The position numbers and the translations under genes are program-made. The notes below the pieces were generated by a model. That model made no database searches and had not been told where the DNA came from. It worked only from the letters and a program-made list of their open reading frames with translations. A DNA stretch of 64,000 nucleotides from contig JBEWZL010000157.1 of assembly GCA_045837725.1 (NCBI GenBank), forward strand, positions 20,698-84,697, written 5' to 3'. Source of the DNA: Vermamoeba vermiformis (Eukaryota > Tubulinea > Echinamoebida). Shown in pieces: positions 32,547 through 47,599 of the stretch; position 1 is the first letter of the stretch; each line of letters opens with the position of its first letter.

Positions 32547-33629
32547 ATGTTCAAGTTCGTCAACTCCGTTACTAGCATCTTCCGCAAGCAGTTCCAGCCT
32601 GCAGTAGACGTCGACAGAACAACGGCAGATGAGTCGTCCTTCATGCCTGAAAGCACAATCGCGTGTCTCTCTGATGCACCGTTAGCTGCAAAGCCTCTAC
32701 TTCATCACACGGGAGTCACCATTGGCCCAGAGTTCATCTCCGATACGGTTGAAGATCGGCATCTGCAGCAATGGAGGCTCGCTCAAGAAGACGACGTTTC
32801 AGACTTCTATGTATTGAAGACGCCTACGCGCGAGAACGAGAGGCCTAAGGAACGCAGTTCATCGCCAAAGCTCAACTCAGAGTTCTTCTTAAGGGCCTTC
32901 TTGAAGCAGTGTCGCGAGCATCAGTCCTTCTTAACAGATTCAATCTGCATCGATGAACATATATTATCTGCAGCATACATTTACTATAGACGGTAATTAT
33001 AGCCGATTGCTATTAATTAAATCGATTTTCTTCATTTTGAAATTTGAAAATTAGGGCGCGCGTACCGGTGGCGGAGTACAAAGACGAAGAGCTCTTCTTC
33101 TCAGCGCTATTCTTGTATGATATTGCACCCATATACTAATTGATCCTAATTTGTTGAGCAGAGCATGGCAGGTTCAAGAAGACAGTCACAAAGGCGAGTA
33201 CGGTACGAACGAGTCTCCGTTGTGCTTCTATTGCTCTCTTCTAACTGTTGCTAAGAAATCCTCGAGTATCTCTACGGAGAGCCACCTCGAATCCATAAAT
33301 CTGAAAGAAGAAAAATGAACAAGAAAGCCAAATCCGCTCATCGACGGCTGGTCAAGGCCTACAAGCGCAATGTGCTCAATTTTATGGAAGCCAAAGATAA
33401 GGTACGTTGTAGTTAATAGGAAGTAAGGCTAAGGTTTCATTCTTACCAGCTGTGGCGCCGGTTGGACTATCGTGTCAGCATCGAGCCTGAACTTGTCTGG
33501 ACCGTTATTCAGTATCTTAAAAAGTACGAGTCTGTATTCAACATTAGCCAGTGCAACAGAGAATCGCACTTTCTGTTGGAGCTGAACGACAGTGACACCG
33601 AGCTTTCATCCATCCCCGATTCAGATTAA
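32547..33629 (+). CDS. Speedy/RINGO-like CDK activator
   Basis: Starts MFKFVNSVTSIFRKQFQPAV. After about 105 low-complexity residues a helical domain begins: FFLRAFLKQC, FLTDSICIDEHILSAAYIYY, RRARVPVAEYKDEELFFSAL, FLAWQVQEDSHKGEYEILEY and LWRRLDYRVSIE. The run YYxRA...E......FF.AL.LA..V.ED.....YEI...L....LW.R.DYR is the cyclin-box-like Speedy/RINGO core, which binds and activates CDK1/2 without being a cyclin. An insert rich in Lys/Arg (KMNKKAKSAHRRLVKAYKR) sits between YEI and LWRR. Four introns, all in phase. The family is mostly known from animals, so its presence here is notable. CDK activation is inferred from similarity. Confidence 0.7.
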
Positions 33630-34203
33630 TTATTGTTTGGTATCAGAATTCGCCGAATATTAACGATAATATTGTATCCATATTTGCTATGATAAAATTT
33701 GATACGAGGATAATTTAAACATCAATATTGAATAATAAAATCATTTCGGATGTTTAGTGACCGTTCAGAACCACCTTTTACCTGGTAACTGCTCTCGTGC
33801 GCATGAATGTATTAAGGTCTGCGTTGATACTGTGATCGTATCCTCGGTGGCATTAGACAGCCCCGTGAGAAGGCACATGAGTAATCTAGCATCGTACGTT
33901 GCTTGCAAGCACATCCGAAGCGAAGGTCTGGCAGATATCTGTAGACCTTGCAGGAGATACGCCGACTCACGGATTAATTAATTAAGTTGTGTTCGCCACT
34001 AAAGGAAATTAAGTTTTATTTGCCGTGGAGATTACGCGAGAGATTGTTTTTTTGCAGCGAGCGGCAGCAATTTCAATTTTGAACGCTATTTGCAACGAAC
34101 GAACACCACTCGCAAGATTTTGCTCGATTTTGCATATTCGACATAGTAGATTCTCTAGGAGCGAGTCATTCTTATTAACCAATTATGCGTCTGGCAAGGT
34201 GAA
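33630..34203. other. Spacer upstream of the MARK-like kinase
   Basis: About 570 bp with no credible gene. A 74-codon open frame at 33757-33981 has no recognisable composition or motif. Likely promoter and 5' leader of the kinase gene. Confidence 0.4.
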
Positions 34204-37850
<3,647 letters not shown>

Positions 37851-38100
37851 ATGGATTCGAACTTGAGCTAACTCGATCGAGTTTTGAATTCTGCGGTGTA
37901 TCATAGTATAGTATTTATTCCCCCTAAAAACATCACCATCCATGTAATATAACAGTATTAGCTTATTTATAACCCTAATTAACCCTCTTGTACAACACCT
38001 AATAAACCCAACTCCAAACAACGGCGCTAAATTTCTGTCATCTGTTCAACCGAGCAACACAACAGAAAAAGGTGTCAATTATTTTGCACATTAATTGAAT

Positions 38101-40165
38101 ATGGAAGAGATATTGATGAAGTTTGAGCCTGAGAGAAAAAGCACGCAGGTAAGCGGCAGATTTCACTCTTAGGATACTTCAATTAAATTTTAATTGTTCA
38201 ACTACCAATAATTATCTAAAAAATCAAGGAATAAAGCTATGGTGTTTACTTTATTTATATTTTCTACTGTTAAAAAGGCGGGATCTGATCAAGATCTTCT
38301 TTGTGACAGGTTCGTGCTTTGCGCACCCTAGAAAATCTGTGTTGTCTAGCAATAGGAAAAATGGAAAATAAAGAAGGACTCGCATTGCATCGTTTACCAC
38401 GCGAAGTCAAGTTGCGACTTTTCGGTGAGCTAGATCTGGCTTCATTTTTCTAATACTGAATGATCTAACGCAATATACGATAGATTATATCAAGTCCGAT
38501 TCTAGGAATTATTTAGGAGTCGAAGTAATCGAAGCGTTGTTAGGTAATTGAACGGGCACCGTGGATCCGTTTGTAAACTGAAATAATTTTTATCTTACTC
38601 GTATGATTAATTAATAATACCAATATTATTATTTTAGATAAAGATGTCACAAAAGTGCTTTTTCAGAATGCTATTCGATTTCAAACGCCGCAAGTCAAAA
38701 AACTGATCGAGATCTGTCCGAACATCACGCACTTGTCTGTGAGTGGTTGTCACAAGCTATTAGGTACATTATTGATACTAATACAATCAATATACTAACA
38801 TTTACTCAGATTTGACGCCGTTGATCGATGCCTATGCGAATACCTTAGTGTCGCTTGACTGCAGCAGATTATTTTTCAGCGCAGAGAAATTGGCTGGCCT
38901 GACAAAACTTAAAAAATTAGAGCGATTAATATTGACCGGAAATTCTATCAATAATGGCGAGCTGATCCTAAATATAGCACAAGCCTGTCCTAATCTCAAA
39001 TGTTTGCACTTGCCTTCAGTGAAAGGCAATCATCTATTACAATTGCACGAGTACCTTCCTAATTTGGAAGAATTGAAGTTGATTGATCCGATCGATCTGC
39101 CTTTCGAAGAATATCACCACTTGCGTCGCATTGAAATCACGTGCGTGTCAAGCATTCAGTCAATGCACATAGTCTTGCAACGATTGGCCAATCTGCAGCA
39201 CTTGGAGTACGTCAAATTGGACGGCTCACGTGAACTCGACGGCGCACTGCCACTTGAATTTGCAACCAATCAGCGCAAATTAATGTAAGTCATCTCTGTC
39301 GGATCTGACCCCGTATGATCACGTACTTAACTGGTACTAATGATACGATGTCTTGTATAGTGTTTTTTCGCTCAAGTGTCGGCCGTGGTTTGGTCAACAT
39401 GATAATGGCGCTGATTCTGAATTTGTCGATCGTTTGATCCAAAACAATCCTAATTTGGAAGGACTAGTAAGCCTCGAAAAAAAGAATTGTAATCGAACTA
39501 CAGTCGTCTAATTGTAAATGTTACAATAGGAATTAGTGAATGTGAAGATCAACGACGACGCCTTTCAACACATCGACAATTTGCGTCGCTTGTTGCTGTT
39601 GACATTGACAGGCGTCAACTTTTTAATCAACGGCACGTGGTTTGAGAACTGTGCGCTGAATTGTCCGTTGATTGCACTGCAATTACAGTGCTCTGGCAGC
39701 TTGTATCCGTCACTCCTGAACTTCCTACAAAAAGTACGATTGACACTGGCCCGAGTAATTTTAACAATATCTTAATGCCATCTTATTATAGGCCCATACT
39801 ACGATGCAGTACCTCGAGCTTCACAACTGTGCGGTGACGAATGAGATGCTGGATCTGATTGGCAGCAGATTCAGTGAACTCAAAGTACTCAAAGTCGAGG
39901 CACTTAATATCAACTTGACTTACCCTATAGAACTCAAGTAAGGCAGATATATCTATATTGGTGTTAATAGACTTGTTGTCTGACGTTTTTTAACAGCGCG
40001 CAAAATCTGTTCAAGTTCGTGTCAGCGGCGCGTAATCTGACCATGCTGCGAGTGCGTGGAGCTAATATTGATAGCGCGACACTCAGCCAGATGAAAGAAC
40101 TGAACCCTCGCTTGAGCATTTATACCGGTCTCACGGCTGATCGTACTGTAGTACTTGAATACTGA
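38101..40165 (+). CDS. F-box-like leucine-rich-repeat protein
   Basis: Starts MEEILMKFEPERKSTQ. The second exon contains ALHRLPREVKLRLF, an F-box-like start. It then runs through about ten LRRs: ITHLSVSGCHKLLD, LVSLDCSRLFFSAEKLAGL, LERLILTGNSINNGELI, LKCLHLPSVKG, LEELKLIDPIDL, LEYVKLDGSREL, MQYLELHNCAVTNEML and LTMLRVRGANIDSATL. It ends RTVVLEY. Seven or eight exons, all in phase. This is an FBXL-type arrangement: the F-box would bind SKP1 and the LRR arc the substrate. The F-box is short and interrupted by introns, so the SCF role is less certain than the LRR fold. Comparable to the minus-strand LRR gene at 16494-18820. Confidence 0.65.
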
Positions 40166-40257
40166 TTAAACCTACTGGATGCGGAGTTGGTTTTTAAAGT
40201 AAATGGTTCGGGTTTTTATTCTAACCTTGGATATATAAGCTATTTGTTATTATTGTT

Positions 40258-41124
40258 CTATTGCTTTCTGCGATCGATCCAGCTCTCCACCGTTCTGTAC
40301 AAATCAGGCGCAGTTTGACTCAACTTGATGCCTTTCTGGTTCATTTGCTGCGGTCAACGTTAATCAATGAAGCTTTATATATGTTAGTAGTATTATAGGC
40401 GCACCTCATATAACTCAATGCTGTCGTCCTCGCGCTTAGCATTGATCAGCGCGTAAATAATTCGGTTGTAAGTAGGCTCGTCGGGAGTTATGTCACGCGC
40501 CTTGAGTTCGTCGTACATTTGAAGCACGGCGTCGGAATTTCTATTGGAGCGTTAGGAGCCTGTCAGTGTTGATTATCAATACACTATTCTACGTACTTCA
40601 TATCGTGGTACATGTGAATGACAGGGTTGTAGATCTTGATGTCCAATTGGTCCGAGTTTGCTGCTTTGAGGTCATCGAGCAATTGACGTACGGCAGTGAC
40701 GTCCTTTTTCGCGGCAATTTCTTTCATGCGAATGTAATGAGGCCTAATTAATTATTAATTTAAAAGGATCGAAAATTGTGGTGAATTCAGGCTGAAAAAT
40801 TTTCCAGCAGTATTTGGCAAATAATTTAGAATATTAAATTAAAAGAATATTTGCACGTACTTCTCGGATTTAGGTGAGCGTGGCGTGTCGGTGAATAGAG
40901 ATCTGGCTGAAATATTCGCACTAAATGTTTTGGGAACCTTAGAATAATAGCAAAAATTAATAAATTGCTGACAATAAATAATATATAATTAGTAAACATA
41001 CTTCTTTATGTTTTTGAGTTTTCACAGTGAAAAGAGAAGAAGTTCCATTTCGTGAAACAGATCTTGAGGCCGAAGTACAAGCCAGTCTTTGAGCAACTCG
41101 ACGGGAAGTTAATAAAAATGACAT
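40258..41124 (-). CDS. Mitochondrial pentatricopeptide-repeat (PPR) protein
   Basis: Starts MSFLLTSRRVAQRLACTSAS, Arg/Ser-rich and free of acids, like a mitochondrial targeting peptide. After PRSPKSEKRPHYIRMKEIAA come helical repeats: VRQLLDDLKAANSDQLDIKI, YNPVIHMYHDM, AVLQMYDELKARDITPDEPT and YNRIIYALINAKREDDSIEL. The D...TYN.II.AL pattern at 35-residue steps is that of PPR repeats, which bind RNA in organelles. It is a short member (about 220 residues, 3-4 repeats) ending SWIDRRKQ. Five exons, in phase. It starts 189 bp from the divergent MO25-like gene. Confidence 0.7.
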
Positions 41125-41313
41125 AGTGACGAGGTATTAAGGAGAATTGAGATAAATGGACAGAGTTCTGAATATTTAATTTGTGCCGACAAACAAGCGG
41201 AAATTTCTCTGAAACATAGTTGATAGACCACAGCAGAATAAACAACAAACGGTCTTACGAAATTTGTAATTAAAGGTCGTAGTAGTTTTGGCTTGGGCCA
41301 GTGGATTGGATAA

Positions 41314-42384
41314 ATGAACGTGGTCACATCTCTGAAAGAAGCTTTGAGAGAAATTGAAGACAAGCGGAGGCAAAAAGAAGAATCGCCAGATAATACATTA
41401 GAAAATATATCTGAATTATTGAAAGTAGTGACAGCTCGATTTGAAGACCTAAACGAATCTGACGCGAACCAAGGTCTTTGTGCCGAGTTATTAGCGGAGG
41501 ATATTCCAGTGCGATTAATCCATCATGTAATATATTTGAATAATAACGTTACGAAAGACGTGAAGAATTTTATTCAGGCCCTCTTGAAGTACAAAATTAA
41601 CGATCAACAACCGGCATTAGCTTATTTCTCTTCAAATATTGCTGTTATATTGGACAGAATATTAAATGGCCTCGAGAATGCATTGACAGAAAATGGTGGA
41701 TGGTGGGCTATGGAAATTTTGACAGCTTGTATGAAATACGGATGCTTGACGGTTCAGATGCTAAATCTAGCGACAATCCGCAGACTTGCACAATGGGCGA
41801 CAGTAGACGATTTTGACATATCAGGTGCGGGAGTGCATGCATTACGACAGTTACTGTCCTCCCAGCCAGATTTGGTCTTGGAATTTCTGACACCAAATTT
41901 TGAAGCGTTTTTTGACGTCATAATCGACATGGTGGACGCTAATACCCGTAACACGGGCAGAAGCGTTATGGGATTACTACGAAATATGTTGTTCCAGCCC
42001 ACATACAAGCAATTTATGTTAAAGTTTGTGGCAGATGAGCCTCAAAAATACGCTGCGTTTGTTATCGAGCAGCAGTTAACGCCTTGGACTTCCTATCAAT
42101 TAGACGTATGGCACGTTTTCAAATTATTTGTGGCCTATCCGAACAAAGTGAGTAAATTTCAAAACAGCATCGACTAGTCTACTAATTTTCTTCAGACTCC
42201 CGCTACGAAAAGGCTGTTAATCGAGAATAGAGAGGACCTATTACCAGTAATTAACCGATTGAGAGGGCTCATTTGGAATCCTGATGATGTTGAGGAAGTG
42301 GATCACGTTCATTACTTACTCTCAAATATGACCGAAGACTCGCATCAATTTAGCAGCAAAGAAATGGGGGCTGCGCAATTCTAA
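41314..42384 (+). CDS. MO25/CAB39-like scaffold protein
   Basis: Starts MNVVTSLKEALREIEDKRRQ. It is an all-helical protein with one intron near 42147-42195. The C-terminal half shows MO25 landmarks: FDISGAGVHALRQLLSSQPD, EFLTPNFEAFFDVIIDMV, YQLDVWHVFKLFVAYPNK and the closing pattern LRGLIWNPDDVEEVDHVHYL. MO25 binds the pseudokinase STRAD and, with it, activates LKB1 and Ste20-type kinases. The sequence is divergent at the N-terminus. A MARK-like kinase, a typical LKB1 target, starts 7 kb upstream. About 340 residues, normal for the family. Confidence 0.75.
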
Positions 42385-42565
42385 AAGGAACATGACCAAG
42401 GACCACGAGGAAGACTAGGGGAGCCGAAGACTAGCAACGGTTACTGGCGTCGCAAAATATTCGTCTTTTCATCGCGTGCTGACGTCGAGAGAACCACGCA
42501 ATAATTTGTTGTTTATTAAAACAGCGTGTACTATTAGTAAATATACACTTATATTACCACGAGAG

Positions 42566-43278
42566 AATGCTGGATGAGCTGCCAAGCGAGATTCTGTTTC
42601 ATATTCTTGGTTACGGTTGCGATGATATTACATCGTTAGGTAAATTTAAAAATATTGAAATAATTCATTAATATTTTGGTGTTCATTTGGGAAGCCAGTG
42701 TAACGCTGGCTTATCCATAGAAAATATTGAATTTAATATATTAATAACCATCAAGAATATTTCTGACTCGTTCGTTGCAGCAAAATTGGCCCTTGTTAAT
42801 CAGCGATTCCATCAAATAATTAATAGCGAAGATAATTTCCTTTGGAAGCACATCTGCGAGGAGAACGGGTAACGCATCCGATAGCGTTTATTAAAAATTC
42901 AACTAATGCCCGTTGCATCAGCTACTACGAAGCGGAAGTATTAACAGACCTTGGCGAAACAAATCCCTACAAAGGCGTGGCTATTCAACACTTTTTGTTG
43001 GAAAATCGCAAACACACTTACGTGGATCGCAGTTCGATAGAGACGGAGCGCGTTGATTATCATCAAGTGGTATTAGATAGAAAACACAAGCGATTTAATA
43101 ATTGGGTACGTACCTTGACCTCCTCGCGGATGTACAGATAGATCTTAAAACTAACAATCCTGCTTAGGTTTTGGTCAACATATTGGTAGTAGCTGTCGTA
43201 GTAGTTGTAGCTGTCATGTACGGCGACAGTACTGGCGGCGAGGACTTGATTCTCAAAAAGAATTTGCAGCATATTTAG
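42566..43278 (+). CDS. F-box protein with C-terminal membrane anchor
   Basis: Starts MLDELPSEILFHILGYGCDD, a textbook F-box start. After a 140-bp intron it continues KLALVNQRFHQIINSEDNFL and WKHICEENG. An intron near 42871-42921 avoids an in-frame stop and joins to YYEAEVLTDLGETNPYKGVA. The last exon encodes VLVNILVVAVVVVVAVMYG, a single hydrophobic helix close to the C-terminus, followed by GGEDLILKKN. It is therefore a tail-anchored F-box protein, probably directing an SCF ligase to a membrane. About 150 residues; the substrate-binding part between F-box and anchor is short and unfamiliar. Confidence 0.7.
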
Positions 43279-43357
43279 ACTAATGTGCAGTACTTTATTG
43301 TTAGTTTACCGTGCCTATATAAAGAGTAACTTATTGATAGTATTTACGACAATATTT

Positions 43358-45817
43358 TCAAAGGCGGAAGAACTCGTCGTCGCAGATCTCTCTGAAAGTG
43401 GGGCGTGCATTTTTGTCCACGGTGAGCAGGCGCGAGATGAAATTTCTTGTTTTTTCGGGCAATGCAGTGAACTCCGGCGCAGTCTTCTTCCAGTCACCAG
43501 CCACTATGGAGTTCATGATCTCTTCTTCTCCGAGTTCGATGTTGTACGGAAATATGCCGGTGAAGAAAGCGTAGCACAAGATGCCGTAGCCCCACACATC
43601 GACTTCTACGCCGTAGTTCTGTGCACCTTCCAGCGTGAACAGTTCTGGAGGTAAATTGTACACGGGCAAATTCTCAGGCGTAGCCGTGACTGGATGCTCA
43701 CGGAAGAAGTTAATGGTTGTGAGGCGAAGATCGACTATAGAATAACGTGTCATCAGTTAACATGCTACAGCTGTAGGAGGCACTTACAAGTTTCCGGATG
43801 GATCACAAACATGTCGAGACAGTGTGTCACGTAGTCCTTGGAAAACATCATGGCGGCGCTGAGTACTTGTCGTACGATGTCCTTCAAGACTCGTTCTTTG
43901 TCAGGCCAAACTTGGCTCTGTTGGACAACGAAGGACGATAAGGGTACGTAGCCGAGTTTGGTGTAGTCGATAGCTGCCACGTAGACATAACGGCCGCTCT
44001 CGCACCAGTCCATGTACTCACTGACGTACGGAAGGCCCTTCAGTTTCTGGTACACTCTGGCTTCGTGCAGATATGAGTCAGTTTTGGGAATGGTTTTGTC
44101 AAGGACAACGGGGATAACTTTTCCGCTGCTCGGATCTGTTCGTTTTGCGCTGAACATTTGGTACTCCTCGTACATGGCCTGCACGTACTGTCGGACACCT
44201 TCGTCCACGTTATCCAAGTTTTTCGTTTCATCTTGCGTATCGGAGAATTGGCTCAACCAAGTTTTGAGAGCATCATATTGAGGATCTGCGACGATAACCT
44301 GCGGAGGCACTTCCGGCTCCTTAGGCACCACTTCTGGCGTCTGAGGCACGGTCAATGGCACATCTACGGGCACGGGTTGCGGTGTCGGTATCTCGGGTGC
44401 TTTAGTCTCAACAGCGGCATCGTCTTTGAATAAGAAACTAATGTCAACGCCAGTGACGTCGAGTACGAACGCGTCGTGTTCGATTTGGACCATAATCTGA
44501 TGGCAGCTTCAGATCAGTACACGGAGTATTGCGACTATTATGCTAAGGTGATACTTACTTGTTTCAACTCGGCAATAGGCAAGTTGGGGGTAATACCAAA
44601 CATGGCAAAATGGCTGCGGAACTGTCTCGCCATGTCACGCATGGAAGTGTTTGTTCGATTCGAGCTGATACCTTCGTACCTAAAGGCGTTGGCTACTGCC
44701 TCGTGCAAGCTGGCTAAAATTGAGTTCAAAAGCGATGCGTTGCGTCATGGTCAAAAATCCGTGGTAGAACGGACCAATTGCGTGGGCAGGGGGCAACAGG
44801 CCGAGGATCAGTTTCGAGGCCTCCATGTGCATGCCCAGGTTCAGTTGTATGGTCTTCAAATTGAGCTCTTCGAAGCTGCAGTGAATTCAGTTCAGAATTC
44901 TAGATTCCAAAAATGGATGCGGAACTTACCGTTGGGAAGACTCTGCTGAGAATTGAAGCTTTTTAAGGTGTGCATTTCTCAAAGCAGCCTCTAAAATACA
45001 AAAAAATTAATAAGGGGATCGAAACGTTACTTTTTTTTTCAAGGTTCTTACCCGCTGGTGCGGAGTGTACGATACTCATTTCAAGTGTTGCATGACGAAC
45101 GTTGCCATGGGGAGTAACAGTGACGGATATGTCCTGGAACAGCATGCCCGCCATCGTTGCATTGATGGCGACGAAGAATTGCTTGATCTTTTCGGCATCC
45201 TGATCTGTAGCTCCATTAGTGAGCTGGAATTCCAGGCGATAAAATTTTGCGGAGGTGCTCATTGACGTATATGACAATTTGATGGCAGCTTTAATGTCTT
45301 CAGGTGCCAGATTGCCAATCGTAATTTTCGAATCTACAACCAAGGTGTTTGGATCTCGTCCATTGGCGGATTTGGCGGCGATTGCGTTTCCATCGTTGGT
45401 ATTATGTTGTATTTTAGCCTTTTCTGCTTCTAAGTCATTCTTCGCTTTGTTGATTAAGTACGAGATGCTGCGCATCAGGCTTCTCGACTGCAGCTTAGCT
45501 TTGACTTCCTTCAATTTATCCGCAGAGTGATCGCTGGAGTGAGTATTGTCGCGAGTGCACCACCAATCGAAGAACTCGTCGAACGAAATTGAACCGTTGC
45601 CATCTCGATCGAGCACCGCCAAGTACTTAGCGACTTCCTCGTCGGTCATGATCTTGCCCATTGAATATATGAGATCATGAAACTCCTTGGCATCGATCTC
45701 GCCGCTTCCATCCGTGTCGAAAAGGTTGAAAACTTGACGAACTCTTTGTTTTAAAACTTCTCTGCTCTTCGGATTGGCGTATAATAGCTTAGTATCGTCT
45801 TTATGAACTCGCTTCAT
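43358..45817 (-). CDS. EF-hand protein fused to a C-terminal pseudokinase
   Basis: Starts MKRVHKDDTKLLYANPKSRE. Two canonical EF-hands follow: FDTDGSGEIDAKEF and LDRDGNGSISFDEF, both with all calcium ligands. A middle domain of about 250 residues (including KFYRLEFQLTNG, QDISVTVTPHG and MHMEASKLILGLLPPAH) is unknown. After a Pro/Val-rich linker comes a kinase-like domain: VIPVVLDK (beta3 Lys), YLHEARVYQKLKG (alphaC Glu), HCLDMFVIHPE where HRDLKPEN should be, IVDLRL instead of DFG, then PPELF, VEVDVWGYGILCYAFFTG and DKNARPTFREI. The catalytic Asp and DFG Gly are lost, so it is a pseudokinase. A one-base frame correction is needed near 44723 (a TTTT run). EF-hands are N-terminal, opposite to CDPKs. 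Confidence 0.7.
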
Positions 45818-46025
45818 TGTTGTATTCGTTTGAGATAAATTTAAAATTCAACTGCCGGCAAAACGGTTATTTTTAGTCTTCGAGTCTCGCTAAAATCTCG
45901 CGTGGGAATTGGCGAGGTTTGTTGCCTTGGTTGCTGGCTCAATTCAATCCGATTTTAAAATACAATAAAATAGGACTGACTTACACCATTTATCATTCTC
46001 CAAAGCTTCGGCATAAATTCAATTC

Positions 46026-47457
46026 ATGAATACGAATCTCGTGCCAGCTTCTGTGCGTATTTTCAATGCCATAAAAATGAGGACTTGATTCATTAATTTA
46101 ATTAACATCAGAGGTTACCTCGAGAAGTACTAGAAGTAATTTTTGACCACATGTTTTCAACCTTTCCTACTTGAAGATCAGTTAATACGCGAACAAATAA
46201 TTCAAAAATTCTTCAAAAAACCGCACATACCAGAACTAGGCATGGAATCGGTATTTGTTCGTCAAAAGCGGATTTACAAGTCCGCATCTTCTCTTTTGAC
46301 AGTCTGTAGAGCTTTGTAAGTCCCAAAAAATTGAATAATTGCTTACTAACGCGATTATTTACGTCCAAATTAGCTATGCTGCAATGCGTGCCTCGAATGT
46401 CATTTGGCAAAAAATCTTTCATCTGACTACACTTGGTGCCAGTTCCTGGTTAACAAAGACTCCCGCGATTATTCAAGAGAAATTTAACGCGAGTTATTAT
46501 CAAGCGTGCCAATACTTAATGACATTCGTCGAAAGGCTCGAATCTTTGACGTTTGACCAGCTCCATCCAGATTTGACATTTGTTGGCGTTGGAACTTCCT
46601 TCATTTTGTTCCAGCAAGATGAAGAGTACCTAAGATACGATCTATCGACTCACTCACTGGTTTCTTTGACTGAGATTAAGCCCGCAGGCGTCTGTTTTGT
46701 GCGCGGCAAGTACTTGATTGTGGAGGACAACAATTTCAACACGGGCCTCTCAATATTGATTTATGACTTGATTGAAGACGAATTACTCCAACACTACGAG
46801 AATGTAACGAGCACTTTGCGAGAGACTGGCTTTATATCGCGCCATAGTTTTGCGCGTAAGTTTTTATCTCTGGCTGTTTAATCACTTTCCTAACGCCGTA
46901 CATCAGGATACGGAGATTGGTTGTCCTATCAATTCTTTGTGCGGTCTACACGTGAAGGAGAGCATTATAACATGTTGTTTGGCATATCGCAGCACGTGGT
47001 GAAAGAACAAAAGTTATTTGATTACCTCAGATTCAAGGACGATGACACTCATTATTTGAACATTGTGCGCTCGGCTAGTGGGTGTGGGAGAGATGTTCTC
47101 TTGCGCTCTGTCATCAATGCAAACAGGTACGTTGTATTTGGGCTAATGAATACACTGCTAAATATTCAATATAGGACTTTTGAAACAGTCGCTGACCAGT
47201 CCGAAGAACTTAATCCAATTACACGCGAGTCAATATCGCGATTACCAGTAAGGCGAGCGAAGTTGCTTGGAAATTTTGCTATCGCCCAAAGCGAGGACAA
47301 ATTGATCGCGATAACAACGTCCTTGAAGAGAGCTGTCAACTACGTCGATTCTGGTGCTCTCGGCTTCGCGCTTGAAAAGTTCTGCATTCGTGGCAATGAG
47401 CTATTTGTAGTTCACGAGGGGAATTGCTTTGCTGCATTGTTGTGGGACGAAGAATGA
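46026..47457 (+). CDS. F-box protein with unknown C-terminal domain (one frame break)
   Basis: Exon 1 encodes MNTNLVPAS and ends at a GTGCGT donor. Exon 2 starts RLPREVLEVIFDHMF, a clear F-box, and continues in the +1 frame as LEDQLIREQIIQKFF...SLLTVCRAL. The frames meet at a TTTT run near 46157 or shortly after. Later exons carry NVIWQKIFHLTTLG, then a beta-rich region (LTFVGVGTSFILFQQDEEYL, GVCFVRGKYLIVEDNN, GNELFVVHEGNCFAALLWDE). This suggests a beta-propeller-like substrate domain without recognisable WD or Kelch signatures. About 400 residues. Role as an SCF adaptor inferred. It begins about 210 bp from the divergent EF-hand/pseudokinase gene. Confidence 0.6.
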
Positions 47458-47599
47458 CCAATCATCAAATATTCTAACGTAAATAATGACGTGTACTTAC
47501 ATAGCTTCGTCGTTTAATGACTGACCGGCTGGAATTTTGATAAGAGGTTGGGAACACAATTTTTTTCTTTGTTCTTTATATAATTAAGAACGGAGCAAA

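Noticed and set aside
33757-33981. A 74-codon ORF upstream of the MARK-like kinase.
   Set aside because: No motif, no splice context and no composition signal; likely chance in the 5' region.
42868-42890. In-frame stop just after the F-box of the gene at 42566.
   Set aside because: A normal intron from GTAACG to CATCAG (about 42871-42921), with a CTAAT branch-like sequence, removes it and joins two protein-like readings in phase.
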